Positions 25,998-34,967 of a stretch of DNA of 64,000 nt are shown one piece after another. The position numbers and the translations under genes are program-made. Positions within the stretch are counted from its first letter, which is position 1. Every line of letters begins with the position of its first letter. A model generated the notes under the pieces. That model was given only the letters and a program-made list of their open reading frames with translations, searched no databases and was not told the DNA's origin. The stretch is from contig NZ_JAQBIE010000012.1 in assembly GCF_028294535.1 (NCBI RefSeq), positions 1 to 64,000 of the forward strand, in the 5' to 3' direction. This stretch comes from Paracoccus onchidii. GTDB lineage: Bacteria > Pseudomonadota > Alphaproteobacteria > Rhodobacterales > Rhodobacteraceae.

Positions 25998-27344
25998 TCA
26001 GCCGAAATTCTGATCCAGCCAGCGTTCCAGCCAGTGGATCGAATAGTTGCCCGACTGGATATCCGCTTCCTGCAGCAATGCGCTGAACAACGGAGCTGTC
26101 GTATCGACACCATCGACGATCAGCTCACCCAGGGCGCGATCCAGGCGGGCCAGCGCCTCTTGGCGATCACGTCCGTGGACGATCAGTTTTCCGATCAGGC
26201 TGTCATAATAGGGCGGGATCGAATAGCCCTGATACAGCGCCGAATCGATACGCACGCCCAACCCGCCCGGTGCATGATACTGGGTGATCTTGCCGGGGCA
26301 GGGGCTGAAGGTTGGTACCTTTTCCGCGTTGATGCGGACCTCGATGGCGTGGCCAAGGATGGATAGCTTGTCCTGTTCGAACTCCATCTCTTCACCCGCT
26401 GCGACGCGAATTTGCTGACGCACGAGGTCGACCCCGAAAATGGCCTCGGTCACGGGATGTTCGACCTGAAGCCGCGTGTTCATTTCGATGAAGTAGAACT
26501 CGCCGTCTTCGAACAGGAATTCGATCGTGCCGGCACCCGCATAGCCGATCTTGCCGACAGCATCGGCACAGACCTTGCCGATATGGGCGCGCTGTTCTTC
26601 GGTGATGATCGGGCCGGGTGCCTCTTCCAGAACCTTTTGGTGGCGGCGCTGAAGCGAACAGTCGCGTTCACCCAGATGCACGGCGCGGCCCTTGCCGTCG
26701 CCAAAGACCTGAATTTCGATATGGCGGGGGCGCTGCAGGTATTTTTCGATATAGACATCGGGGTTTCCGAACGCTGCCTTTGCTTCGGCGCGGGCCGTGC
26801 GGAAGGCGACTTCCAGACCGGCTTCGTCCTTGGCGACCTTCATGCCGCGACCGCCACCGCCGGCCGTCGCCTTGATGATGACGGGATAGCCGATATCCGA
26901 TGAGATTTTCTTGGCCTGTTCGACGTCATCGACGCCGCCATCGCTGCCGGGAACGCAAGGCACGCCAAGCGCCTTCATCGTGTCCTTGGCGGTGATCTTG
27001 TCACCCATGATGCGGATATGTTCGGCGCGGGGACCGATGAAGGTGATGCCGTGATCTTCCAGCATCTGCACGAAACCGGCGTTTTCCGACAGGAAGCCAT
27101 AGCCGGGATGGATGGCCTGTGCGCCGGTGATTTCACAGGCAGAGATGATGGCAGGCATCGACAGATAGCTGCTGCCTGACGGGGGCGGGCCGATGCAGAC
27201 CGATTCGTCGGCCATGCGGACATGCATTGCGTCCGCATCTGCCGTTGAATGGACCGCGACCGAGGCAATGCCCATTTCGCGGCAGGCGCGAATCACCCGC
27301 AGCGCGATTTCACCGCGATTGGCGATCAGGATCTTGTCGAACAT
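25998..27344 (-). CDS. accC: Acetyl-CoA carboxylase biotin carboxylase subunit
   Basis: A 448-residue ATP-grasp enzyme that carboxylates biotin on AccB, the first half-reaction of malonyl-CoA formation. The start [20 protein letters not shown], the glycine-rich ATP loop [12 protein letters not shown], the [16 protein letters not shown] segment and [14 protein letters not shown] are all typical. It lies 7 bp after accB. Confidence 0.97.
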   Translation of the reverse strand: MFDKILIANRGEIALRVIRACREMGIASVAVHSTADADAMHVRMADESVCIGPPPSGSSYLSMPAIISACEITGAQAIHPGYGFLSENAGFVQMLEDHGITFIGPRAEHIRIMGDKITAKDTMKALGVPCVPGSDGGVDDVEQAKKISSDIGYPVIIKATAGGGGRGMKVAKDEAGLEVAFRTARAEAKAAFGNPDVYIEKYLQRPRHIEIQVFGDGKGRAVHLGERDCSLQRRHQKVLEEAPGPIITEEQRAHIGKVCADAVGKIGYAGAGTIEFLFEDGEFYFIEMNTRLQVEHPVTEAIFGVDLVRQQIRVAAGEEMEFEQDKLSILGHAIEVRINAEKVPTFSPCPGKITQYHAPGGLGVRIDSALYQGYSIPPYYDSLIGKLIVHGRDRQEALARLDRALGELIVDGVDTTAPLFSALLQEADIQSGNYSIHWLERWLDQNFG

Positions 27345-27351
27345 GCCGGCC

Positions 27352-27870
27352 TCACTCGACGATCATCAGCGGGGCGCCGAATTCGACCGGGTTGCCGTCA
27401 TCGACCAGAATCCGCTTCACGGTGCCAGATTTGGGTGCCGGAATGTGGTTCATGGTTTTCATGGCTTCCACGATCAGCAGGGTTTCACCCTCGGCCACCG
27501 TTTGCCCGACCTGGACGAATGCGGGGGCGCCGGGTTCGGGTGACAGATAGGCCGTGCCCACCATGGGCGAGGTGACTGCGCCGGGCAGGCTTGCGGGGTC
27601 TTCATTGTTGTCGCTTGCGGCGGGGGCAGCGGGTGCCGGGGCGGCGGGCGCTGCCACCGGGGCGGGGGCGCTTGGCGCATATGCCGGTTGCGCTGCAATC
27701 GCGACCTGTTTGCCCTGTTTGGACAGGCTGACGGTCAGGCGGTCATGTTCGCCATATTCGCGTTTGACCGAGATTTCATTCAGTTCGCTTGCGTTCAACA
27801 ACTCGGCCAGCGACTGGATGAAGGCCACGTCGCCTTCGTGATGCTTGCCGTTATGGGATTCGTTGCTCAT
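27352..27870 (-). CDS. accB: Acetyl-CoA carboxylase biotin carboxyl carrier protein
   Basis: A 172-residue carrier protein. The biotinylated lysine is Lys138 in VEAMKTM. The N-terminal part ([19 protein letters not shown]) is joined to the biotinyl domain by a flexible linker almost wholly of Ala and Pro (about 60-86), as usual in the family. The ATG is preceded by AGAGGA. A candidate promoter lies 51-80 bp upstream. No aroQ is present next to it, unlike in some relatives. Confidence 0.96.
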   Translation of the reverse strand: MSNESHNGKHHEGDVAFIQSLAELLNASELNEISVKREYGEHDRLTVSLSKQGKQVAIAAQPAYAPSAPAPVAAPAAPAPAAPAASDNNEDPASLPGAVTSPMVGTAYLSPEPGAPAFVQVGQTVAEGETLLIVEAMKTMNHIPAPKSGTVKRILVDDGNPVEFGAPLMIVE

Positions 27871-27920
27871 GCCGTCCTCTGCCGTGTTCTGATGCCGCGC
27901 TTGTCAAATTTCGTGCGGGA

Positions 27921-27950
27921 ATTATGCCGCTTATAGCCTTGGATGACCAA
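27921..27950 (-). promoter_or_regulatory. Candidate accB promoter
   Basis: Reading the minus strand, TTGGTC (27950-27945) and CATAAT (27926-27921) are separated by 18 bp, about 50 bp upstream of accB. The gap between accB and hisE also holds a 6-bp hairpin (CTTGCC/GGCAAG, 27980-27996) of unknown role. Confidence 0.35.
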
Positions 27951-28039
27951 TAAGGGGAAGGGATTCGCCGTAAACCATACTTGCCTTGTCGGCAAGCGTT
28001 GACCTGATGGTCATGCCAGGCCGCCCCATGGTTGAATAC

Positions 28040-28363
28040 TCAGGGTGTTTGTTCGCGCGCAGCCTTTTCGGCAATGCCCGACACGCCTTCGCGTCGTTCC
28101 AGTTCATCTGTGACATCCTGCAAGGTGATGTCGCGCGCCGCAAGCATCACCAGCAGGTGAAACATGACATCGGCGGCTTCGGAGGTCAGCCTTGCGCGGT
28201 CACCCTTGACCGCTTCGATGACGGCTTCGATGGCTTCCTCGCCGAATTTCTCAGCACATTTTTCCGGTCCGCGCGCCAGCAGCCGGGCAGTCCAGCTGCC
28301 GTCAGGATCAGCGGATTTGCGTGCCTCGACCGTTGCGGCCAACCGGTTCAATGCGTCACTCAT
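28040..28363 (-). CDS. hisE: Phosphoribosyl-ATP pyrophosphatase
   Basis: A 107-residue MazG-like enzyme of histidine synthesis, hydrolysing PR-ATP to PR-AMP. The metal-binding E-x-x-E helix is in [14 protein letters not shown]. The second acidic site is [13 protein letters not shown]. It is a separate protein, not fused to HisI. Its ATG overlaps the hisF stop by 4 bp, so hisA-hisF-hisE are co-directional and the last two are coupled. Confidence 0.95.
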   Translation of the reverse strand: MSDALNRLAATVEARKSADPDGSWTARLLARGPEKCAEKFGEEAIEAVIEAVKGDRARLTSEAADVMFHLLVMLAARDITLQDVTDELERREGVSGIAEKAAREQTP

Positions 28364-29121
28364 GTCAGCCTCATGGGGATACCTGCAGCGGCCATATGCG
28401 CCTTGGCTTCGGCAATGCTGTAGGTGCCGAAATGGAATATCGACGCGGCCAGAACGGCGCTGGCATGGCCTTCGGTCACGCCTTCGACCAGATGATCCAG
28501 CGTGCCGACGCCACCTGATGCGATGACCGGCACCGAGACGGCATCCGAAACCGCGCGATTGAGCGGCAGGTTAAAGCCGCTGCGGGTGCCGTCGCGATCC
28601 ATGCTGGTCAACAGGATCTCGCCGGCGCCCTTGGCTTCGACGGTCCGGGCGAATTCGATTGCGTCGATGCCGGTGGGCTTGCGGCCACCATGGGTGAAGA
28701 TCTCCCATTTTCCGGGGGCGGTTGTCTTGGCATCTATGGCCACGACGATGCATTGGCTGCCAAACCGATCTGCCGCGGCGGCAACAACATCAGGGTCGGC
28801 GACCGCTGCGGAATTGAAACTGACCTTGTCTGCGCCCGCCAACAGCAATGCGCGGACATCCTCGTGGCTGCGCACGCCGCCGCCGACGGTCAGGGGAACA
28901 AAGCATTGTTCGGCGGTGCGGGTGACCAGATCGAACATCGTGCCGCGGTTCTCATGCGTGGCGTGGATGTCCAGAAAACAGATCTCGTCGGCCCCGGCGG
29001 CATCATAGGCGCGTGCGATCTCTACCGGGTCGCCGGCATCGACAAGATCGACAAAGTTGACGCCTTTGACCACGCGGCCATCTGCGACATCCATGCAGGG
29101 AATGATCCGGGTTTTCAACAT
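28360..29121 (-). CDS. hisF: Imidazole glycerol phosphate synthase cyclase subunit
   Basis: A 253-residue (beta/alpha)8 barrel that uses ammonia from HisH to convert PRFAR to ImGP and AICAR. The catalytic Asp11 lies in [15 protein letters not shown]. The second catalytic aspartate is in VVAIDAKT. Phosphate-binding loops are LTVGGGVR and [10 protein letters not shown]. hisH is not adjacent. An unusual pair of hairpins separates it from hisA. Confidence 0.96.
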   Translation of the reverse strand: MLKTRIIPCMDVADGRVVKGVNFVDLVDAGDPVEIARAYDAAGADEICFLDIHATHENRGTMFDLVTRTAEQCFVPLTVGGGVRSHEDVRALLLAGADKVSFNSAAVADPDVVAAAADRFGSQCIVVAIDAKTTAPGKWEIFTHGGRKPTGIDAIEFARTVEAKGAGEILLTSMDRDGTRSGFNLPLNRAVSDAVSVPVIASGGVGTLDHLVEGVTEGHASAVLAASIFHFGTYSIAEAKAHMAAAGIPMRLT

Positions 29122-29156
29122 ATCATGTTCCTAGCGCGGCTGGCCGGGGGTGGAAA

Positions 29157-29207
29157 GGGGGCAAAGCCCCCCACGAACCCAGTCCCCTTCGATGGGGGAC
29201 GGGGTTC
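29157..29207 (-). other. Double hairpin between hisA and hisF
   Basis: Two stem-loops fill most of the 103-bp gap. One is GGGGGC-AAA-GCCCCC (29157-29171). The other is a larger stem with arms near GAACCC-GTCCCC and GGGGAC-GGGTTC (29175-29207). On the minus transcript the second stem ends in only TTT. This could be a weak terminator, an attenuator, or an mRNA processing or stability element. Confidence 0.55.
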
Positions 29208-29224
29208 GTTCCGTCCCTGCCTGG

Positions 29225-29941
29225 TTATTTCAACGCGTTCAACGCCTCGGCCAGATCGATGGCGCCATCGTAAAGGGCGCGGCCCGATATCGCTCCGGCG
29301 ATGACACGGGTACCGGCCAGCGCACGAAGATCGCCCATCGATGAAACTCCGCCCGAGGCGATGACCGGTATGCTGACTGCCCGCGCAAGCGCCTCTGTGG
29401 CCGGGATGTTCGGCCCTTGCATCGCGCCATCACGTTCGATGTCGGTATAGATGATTGCCGCAACGCCGGCATCTTCGAACTGACGCGCAAGATCTGTGGC
29501 ATTCACATTCGTTTCCGTCGCCCAGCCGCGGGTTGCCACGCGGCCCTGCCGCGCATCGATCCCCACGGCGATGCGACCGGGAAACGCTGCGGCGGCTTCG
29601 TGGACCAATGCCGGGTTTTCGACGGCAACCGTGCCCAGGATCACCCGTGTCAATCCACGGCTCAGCCAGTTCTCGATTGTGGCCATGTCGCGAATGCCAC
29701 CACCCAGCTGGGCCGGAATGTCAACAGCACCCAGAATGGCTTCCACCGCCCCGGCATTCACCGGCTTTCCTTCGAATGCGCCGTTCAGATCCACCAGGTG
29801 CAGCCATTCCGCCCCGGCATCCTGAAATGCACGCGCCTGGGCGGCGGGGTCACTGCCGAATACCGTCGCGGCATCCATGTCTCCGCGCAGCAGCCTGACG
29901 CAGTTGCCATCCTTGAGGTCGATTGCGGGATAAAGGATCAT
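29225..29941 (-). CDS. hisA: 1-(5-phosphoribosyl)-5-((5-phosphoribosylamino)methylideneamino)imidazole-4-carboxamide isomerase
   Basis: A 238-residue (beta/alpha)8 barrel catalysing the Amadori isomerisation of ProFAR to PRFAR. The catalytic Asp8 is in [10 protein letters not shown]. The other acid is in [10 protein letters not shown]. Phosphate loops are LGGGIRDM and [12 protein letters not shown] use the ATG at 29941; one 18 bp upstream adds a non-conserved MIKRLN. hisB and hisH, often next to it, are not seen. Confidence 0.95.
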   Translation of the reverse strand: MILYPAIDLKDGNCVRLLRGDMDAATVFGSDPAAQARAFQDAGAEWLHLVDLNGAFEGKPVNAGAVEAILGAVDIPAQLGGGIRDMATIENWLSRGLTRVILGTVAVENPALVHEAAAAFPGRIAVGIDARQGRVATRGWATETNVNATDLARQFEDAGVAAIIYTDIERDGAMQGPNIPATEALARAVSIPVIASGGVSSMGDLRALAGTRVIAGAISGRALYDGAIDLAEALNALK

Positions 29942-30081
29942 GTTCAGTCTCTTGATCATAAGGTTCCTGTTCCTTTGCCAGTTTGGACGGCAAAGGGAAA
30001 GGGTGCGACCTCACGTCAGGCTTGCCTTGGTGCCCCCGGACACAGCAGGCTGCGCTCATGGCATCCTGAGGAGGAGGGATC

Positions 30082-30468
30082 ATGAAACAACTTGTCATTG
30101 CGGCGGTGCTCGTTTTGGGCGCAACGGTCGCCAATGCGGACCCGATCGAAGGCATCTGGCAGACGCAGCCCGATGAAGGCGCGTTCGCCCATGTCGATAT
30201 AGGCCCCTGCGGAAACGCCTATTGCGGTGTGATCACCAGGACTTTCAAGGGCAAGTCCGAGTATCAATCGCCCAATATCGGCCGCCAGATCGTGATCGAT
30301 ATGGCTCCGACCGGTGGCGGAAGCTATCAGGGCAAGGTGCTGCGCCCGGCCAATGACAAGATCTACAAGGGCAAGGCCAGCGTGTCGGGCGACCGGATGA
30401 GCCTGTCGGGCTGTGTCGCGGGCGGGCTGATCTGCAAAAGCCAGACCTGGGCCAAGGTCGGTCCATAG
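30082..30468 (+). CDS. DUF2147 secreted protein
   Basis: A 128-residue protein with a signal peptide (1-19, ending ANA). The mature part starts DPIEGIWQTQPDEG, the lipocalin-like DUF2147 signature. Four cysteines (two near GPCGNAYCG, two near SGCVAGGLIC) probably make disulfides. The function is not known. The ATG is preceded by GAGGAGG. It stands alone, divergent from hisA and convergent with the epimerase gene. Confidence 0.82.
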   Translation: MKQLVIAAVLVLGATVANADPIEGIWQTQPDEGAFAHVDIGPCGNAYCGVITRTFKGKSEYQSPNIGRQIVIDMAPTGGGSYQGKVLRPANDKIYKGKASVSGDRMSLSGCVAGGLICKSQTWAKVGP

Positions 30469-30519
30469 CGTCTGCGGCCCGCGCGGGGCAACACCGCACG
30501 GGCCAGAGGAGGTGGGCGA

Positions 30520-31686
30520 TCAGGAATCGCGCCGCCATTGCGATGCGCAGGGGATCTTGGCGCGATCACAACGGTCGGCATATTTGCGCGCGATTTCCTG
30601 CACTTCGGCCAACAGGCCGTCCGCCAGCTTGATCGGTTCCAACCCCAGACCAAGGAAACGGTCATTGGCCACGTGCAGGTCGTTCTCATCCGCTTCGTTG
30701 CGCGGATTCTTCAGATGCGCGATTTCAACGCCGGTTTGATCCGCGATCATCCTGGCCAGATCCCGCACGCGATGGGTTTCCGTCATCTGGTTCAGAATGC
30801 TGACCCGGTCGCCCTGTGCCGGCGGATTGGTCACGGCCAGTTCGATACAGCGGCAGGTGTCCTGAATGTGGATGAACGCGCGGGTCTGTCCGCCAGTCCC
30901 GTGCACGGTCAGCGGATAATCCACCGCGGCCTGCATCAGAAAGCGGTTCAGCACCGTGCCGTAATCGCCGTCATAGTCGAAACGGTTGATCAGCCGGTCA
31001 TCCATGCGCGTTTCTTCGGTCTGGGTGCCCCAGACGATACCCTGATGCAGATCGGTGATCCTGACGCCGTCATTCTTGTTGTAGTAAAAGAAGAACAGCT
31101 GATCCTGGGTCTTGGTCATGTGATAGATGCTGCCCGGATTGGCGGGATACAGGATCTCTTGCTGGCTTGGGCCGTTCGAGGTGTCGACCGTCACCTGCAG
31201 ATAACCCTCGGGGATCTTCATGCCTGCGGTGCCGTAGCCATAGACGCCCATTGTTCCCAGATGCACCAGGTGAATGTCTTGCCCGCTTTCCACGATCGCG
31301 GCCAGCACGTCATTGGTCGCGTTCAGGTTGTTGCTGACGGTATAGCGTTTGTGCCAGCTGGATTTCATGGAATAGGGGGCTGCGCGTTGTTCGGCGAAAT
31401 GGATCACGGTGTCGGGCTTTTCCTGCTGCAACAATGTCAGCAGGCGGTGGTAATGTTCACCGACCGTAAAGTTTTCCACGCGAATATCGTGACCGGTCAG
31501 TTCCTTCCACGCGCGCACCCGTTCACCCAGCGGGCGGATCGGGGTCAGGCTGCTGACCTCGAGTTCAACATCGATTTTGCGACGGGACAGGTTGTCCACG
31601 ATGATGACGTCGTGACCGCGCGCCGAAAGGTGCAACGCGGTGGGCCAGCCGCAAAATCCGTCTCCGCCCAGAACGATGATCTTCAT
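30520..31686 (-). CDS. sqdB: SqdB-like NAD-dependent epimerase (UDP-sulfoquinovose synthase family)
   Basis: A 388-residue extended short-chain dehydrogenase. The Rossmann motif is [18 protein letters not shown]. The SQD1/SqdB-specific stretches [30 protein letters not shown], the catalytic YHMTKTQ (Y-x3-K) and [16 protein letters not shown] are present. SqdB makes UDP-sulfoquinovose from UDP-glucose and sulfite. None of the other sulfolipid genes (sqdC, sqdD, sqdX) is here. Instead it lies 108 bp after kpsT on the same strand, so the product may feed a surface polysaccharide. The sqdB symbol is by family; substrate use is unproven. Confidence 0.75.
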   Translation of the reverse strand: MKIIVLGGDGFCGWPTALHLSARGHDVIIVDNLSRRKIDVELEVSSLTPIRPLGERVRAWKELTGHDIRVENFTVGEHYHRLLTLLQQEKPDTVIHFAEQRAAPYSMKSSWHKRYTVSNNLNATNDVLAAIVESGQDIHLVHLGTMGVYGYGTAGMKIPEGYLQVTVDTSNGPSQQEILYPANPGSIYHMTKTQDQLFFFYYNKNDGVRITDLHQGIVWGTQTEETRMDDRLINRFDYDGDYGTVLNRFLMQAAVDYPLTVHGTGGQTRAFIHIQDTCRCIELAVTNPPAQGDRVSILNQMTETHRVRDLARMIADQTGVEIAHLKNPRNEADENDLHVANDRFLGLGLEPIKLADGLLAEVQEIARKYADRCDRAKIPCASQWRRDS

Positions 31687-31794
31687 GTCGTTGCCTTCGT
31701 TACAAGTCTTGACGATCGCTTGTAAAACGGCGGCAAGGGGGACGCCAACCCGTGAAACAACTTTGCCATGTGGTTGTTACAATTGGCCGGCCGG

Positions 31795-32460
31795 TCAGGA
31801 TTTGGCGCGTTCCATATTGTCCAGATGCACCTCGATGGCGTCATTGATGTCGTGAAAATAGCTGAGCTTGCCGCCTTCCAGAACGGCGCCTGCGTCACAA
31901 TTCTTGCGCAGCATGTTCATGGAATGCGACACGACAAGGGCGCCGGCATTTGCCATGCGCGCGTTGAAGACCCGGTTGGATTTCGCCTTGAAGGCGGCAT
32001 CGCCAACGGCAGAGACCTCATCGACCAGATAGGTGTCAAAGGGAACCGCCATCGAAACGCCGAAAGCCAGCCGCGACCGCATCCCCGATGAATAGGTGCG
32101 CAGTGGCAAATAGAAATGTTGGCCCAGTTCCGCGAAATCCTCGACGAAATCGCGCATTTCGGTGCTGTCCACACCATAGACGCGGGCGATGAACCGGGTG
32201 TTTTGCTCGCCGGTCAGTTCGCCGTTGAATGACCCCGCAAAGCCCACCGGCCAACTGATCGATCCGGTTGACAGGATTTGCCCCGAAGTCGGCAGCATCG
32301 CCCCCGAGATCATCCGCAGCAGCGAGGACTTGCCCGCGCCGTTTCTTCCCAGCAGCGCGACCGACACGCCGGTAGGAAAGGTGGCCGTGATGTTGTCGGC
32401 GATCCGCTTGTGGCGGCCGTCCATGGTATAGATCTTGGTCAGGTTCTGTAGCCGGATCAT
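31795..32460 (-). CDS. kpsT: Capsule polysaccharide export ABC ATPase (KpsT type)
   Basis: A 221-residue ABC ATPase of the KpsT/Wzt group energising polysaccharide export through KpsM. Walker A is LLGRNGAGKSS. The signature region is YSSGMRSRLAFG, shortened as in KpsT. Walker B is TYLVDEVSAVGD. The switch is VVSHSMN. The ATG overlaps the kpsE stop (ATGA). It has no C-terminal carbohydrate-binding domain, so it fits group 2/3 capsule export rather than O-antigen export. Confidence 0.9.
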   Translation of the reverse strand: MIRLQNLTKIYTMDGRHKRIADNITATFPTGVSVALLGRNGAGKSSLLRMISGAMLPTSGQILSTGSISWPVGFAGSFNGELTGEQNTRFIARVYGVDSTEMRDFVEDFAELGQHFYLPLRTYSSGMRSRLAFGVSMAVPFDTYLVDEVSAVGDAAFKAKSNRVFNARMANAGALVVSHSMNMLRKNCDAGAVLEGGKLSYFHDINDAIEVHLDNMERAKS

Positions 32461-33986
32461 CGACGGTCGCGCAGGCTGTAGAAGATCAGCACACCCAGGA
32501 TCCAGATCAACATCAGGAAACCGCCGATGATCAGCATCAGCCGGCTGCGCTGGGGGTATTCTGCTTCCTGGGCGAGGGTGGGTTTCACATAGGCCGCCAG
32601 ATAGCGCGACTGTCTTGCAGCATCCGCCTTGGCCGTGTCGAAGGATGCCAGAGCGGCGGTATAGGTGCGCTCGGCGAATTCGCGGTCAACCGACAGGGTT
32701 TCATATTGACCGACCAGCTCTGACAGAACCTCGCCCCCCGAGGTTTCAGAGCCGAATTTTTGCCGCTCGGCGCGGATCTGTTCGCGGATCACCTCGATGC
32801 GCAGCTCGGTCTGTTCGATGCGGGGGTCGTTGGGCTGGGCATTGGCCTGCAGCAACCCCAGGGAAACAAGCTGTTCGGCAAGCTGTTGCTGCAACGAAGA
32901 TACCACGCCGATCTGGCCCTGCACATCGGCTGAAGGGTCGACCAGCTGATGGCGGTTGCGGAATTCGGTCACGGCCTGGCGCGCCGCCTTCAGCCGCCCT
33001 AGCGCGGAATCCAGCTCGTCGCGGGCATAGCGTAGGGCGTCTTCCCGGGCGATGTCGTTCAACTGGTTGATGACCAGCGTGCTTTCATCGAGGATCGCCT
33101 GGGCGATATTCTGGGCGTCATTGGGGTCAAATGCCTGCACGCGCAGGTCGATCATGCCGTTGTCATAATAGACTTTGACCTTGCGTTCCCATTCGGACAA
33201 CAGATCTTCCAGAGAGTCCTTGCCTGTAAAGCGGAAAATCGGATCATTGGGTGCCTTGGACCAGATTTCGCGCAGGCCCAGCTTTTGGTCGACGCGATCG
33301 ACAAGGTCGCGGCTCTGGATGAACTTGTACAGGATGTCGGTGTCGCTGCTGGAGCTGCTGGTCATCCCGACAAGCGAAGATGTCAGGCCGCCCAGAATGT
33401 CCGAGGAACTTGGTCCGGCCTCGCTGCGCACGGCAAAGCCGACGAACGAGGCATATTGATCGGCCGCGCGGTTATAAAGATACCAGCCGCTGATCGCGAT
33501 GGGCAGGATCACGATCAGGCACAGACTGACCAGAATGCCGACATGCCGGCGCTCGATGGTGGCGGGACGGGCAGGGGGCAGAACGGGTGGTTGAGGGCGC
33601 GCAAGGCGCTTGGCTTCGCGTTCGGCCTGCCGTTCGCGCACCTTCTTGCGGCGTTCCTCTGCTGCGCCGCCCCCGGCCTTGCCTCGGCCTTTTCCGCGCC
33701 CTTGTCCCTGGCCTTTCTTTCCGCGCCCGCGCGGCCCCTTGTTTTCGTCGCTTTCGGTCGCGTCATCGGGGGGGGATGGGGTGGTGGGTTCCGATGCCTT
33801 TTCCGGTCCTGCCGTGACGGCATGGCCCGTCTGTTCGGTTTGGGCCTGTTCGGGTTCGGTTGGGTCAGTTGCCGGTACCGACATGGGGGCACGGCTTAGA
33901 AAGCCAGGTCTCCGGGGCGCAGCCGCCTCGTTGTCGGGGGTGTCGGGCGAAACATCCGTGCCGGTGGCTTTGTCATGGGCGGACAT
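32457..33986 (-). CDS. kpsE: Capsule polysaccharide export inner-membrane protein (KpsE type)
   Basis: A 509-residue polysaccharide co-polymerase-like protein. An unusually long N-terminal cytoplasmic region (1-148) has an acidic/Pro-Thr-rich part followed by a strongly basic Gly-Lys-Arg tract (85-130). TM1 is at about 149-171. The periplasmic domain has coiled-coil stretches (about 270-420). TM2 (about 483-503) is near the C-terminus, which ends SLRDRR. KpsE links the KpsMT exporter to the outer-membrane KpsD. The start at 33986 has GGAG 9 bp upstream; longer frames upstream run into the kpsM promoter region. Confidence 0.85.
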   Translation of the reverse strand: MSAHDKATGTDVSPDTPDNEAAAPRRPGFLSRAPMSVPATDPTEPEQAQTEQTGHAVTAGPEKASEPTTPSPPDDATESDENKGPRGRGKKGQGQGRGKGRGKAGGGAAEERRKKVRERQAEREAKRLARPQPPVLPPARPATIERRHVGILVSLCLIVILPIAISGWYLYNRAADQYASFVGFAVRSEAGPSSSDILGGLTSSLVGMTSSSSSDTDILYKFIQSRDLVDRVDQKLGLREIWSKAPNDPIFRFTGKDSLEDLLSEWERKVKVYYDNGMIDLRVQAFDPNDAQNIAQAILDESTLVINQLNDIAREDALRYARDELDSALGRLKAARQAVTEFRNRHQLVDPSADVQGQIGVVSSLQQQLAEQLVSLGLLQANAQPNDPRIEQTELRIEVIREQIRAERQKFGSETSGGEVLSELVGQYETLSVDREFAERTYTAALASFDTAKADAARQSRYLAAYVKPTLAQEAEYPQRSRLMLIIGGFLMLIWILGVLIFYSLRDRR

Positions 33987-34062
33987 GCGCGTGAACTCCG
34001 GCCTGTCAGTTGATCTGTCGTCGGTTCTCATACATAAAGCAGCCCGACAGTTCCAGCGTCCT

Positions 34063-34088
34063 TTCCTGACAGGCCCGTTCCTGACAGG
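34063..34088. repeat. 11-bp direct repeat in the kpsE/kpsM divergent promoter region
   Basis: TTCCTGACAGG occurs twice (34063-34073 and 34078-34088), with a 15-bp period, in the 135-bp gap between the divergent kpsE and kpsM genes. A partial third copy (TGACAG) follows at 34093-34098. It may be a regulator site; no known motif is assigned. Confidence 0.45.
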
Positions 34089-34121
34089 GTTGTGACAGAA
34101 AAGGGCGGCAGAGCAGCCAAG

Positions 34122-34967
34122 ATGTCCGGCATTACATTTCCATCCATGAAAAAAACCGCCCCGGAAAAGGGGAAACCCCGTCTGCGGCCGGTGCACAAAC
34201 AGCGCCGCTTTGCCAGTCTCAGGTCGATCGGGGCACTTGTGCTGCGCGAAATGGCGACCAGTTACGGGCGATCTCCGGGCGGGTATTTCTGGGCGGTCGC
34301 CGAGCCGGTCGGCGGGATCATGATGTTGACACTGATCTTTTCATTGGGGTTCCGCACACCTGCACTGGGGACCAATTTCGCCATCTTCTATGCGACTGGC
34401 GTGGTTCCCTTCGTCGCGTATAATAATATCGCCAACAAGGTTGCCAATTCGATCAGGCAATCGAAATCATTGCTGGCCTATCCGGCGGTCACCTTCATGG
34501 ATGCGATGCTGGCCAAGGTGTTCTTCAATGTCGTCACCCAATTGTTGGTGGCCTATATCGTGTTCACCTTCATCATGGTTACGCAGGATACCAGGACCGA
34601 TCCCCAGATTCTGGGCATCGCGCTGTCGTTCCTGATGGCCTTTACCATCGCGATCGGCGTGGGGGCGGTGAACTGTTTTCTGTTCAGCGCTTTTCCGTGG
34701 TGGCAACAGGTCTGGTCGATCATTACGCGGCCGCTGTTCTTGCTGTCCTGCATCTTTTTCGTTTTCGACAATGTGCCGGATATCGTCAAACCCTATCTCT
34801 GGTTCAATCCGCTGGTCCATGTGGTCGGGCAAATGCGCAAGTCGTTCTATACGTCCTATCAGGGCGAATACGTGACGCCCGTCTATGTCTTTTCGTTGGG
34901 CCTGATCCTGATGGTGATCGGTATCGCCTTGTTGCAGCGATACCATCGTGACCTTCTGAACAGCTAG
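34122..34967 (+). CDS. kpsM: Capsule polysaccharide export ABC permease (KpsM type)
   Basis: About 281 residues. A basic N-terminal tail leads to an ABC-2 type permease with six helices. LVLREMATSYGRSPGGYFWAV is the hallmark amphipathic N-terminal motif of KpsM/Wzm proteins. WSIITRPLFLLSCIFFVFDNVP is also typical. The start is uncertain: ATG 34122, a GTG at 34092, or ATG 34146. It is transcribed away from kpsE-kpsT, an uncommon split. Its stop overlaps that of choV (opposite strand) by 4 bp. Confidence 0.88.
   Translation: MSGITFPSMKKTAPEKGKPRLRPVHKQRRFASLRSIGALVLREMATSYGRSPGGYFWAVAEPVGGIMMLTLIFSLGFRTPALGTNFAIFYATGVVPFVAYNNIANKVANSIRQSKSLLAYPAVTFMDAMLAKVFFNVVTQLLVAYIVFTFIMVTQDTRTDPQILGIALSFLMAFTIAIGVGAVNCFLFSAFPWWQQVWSIITRPLFLLSCIFFVFDNVPDIVKPYLWFNPLVHVVGQMRKSFYTSYQGEYVTPVYVFSLGLILMVIGIALLQRYHRDLLNS

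Noticed and set aside
33987..34196. 70-residue N-terminal extension of kpsE
   Set aside because: It would cover the divergent promoter region and the kpsM start. The composition is unlike the rest, and a good ribosome site precedes the ATG at 33986.
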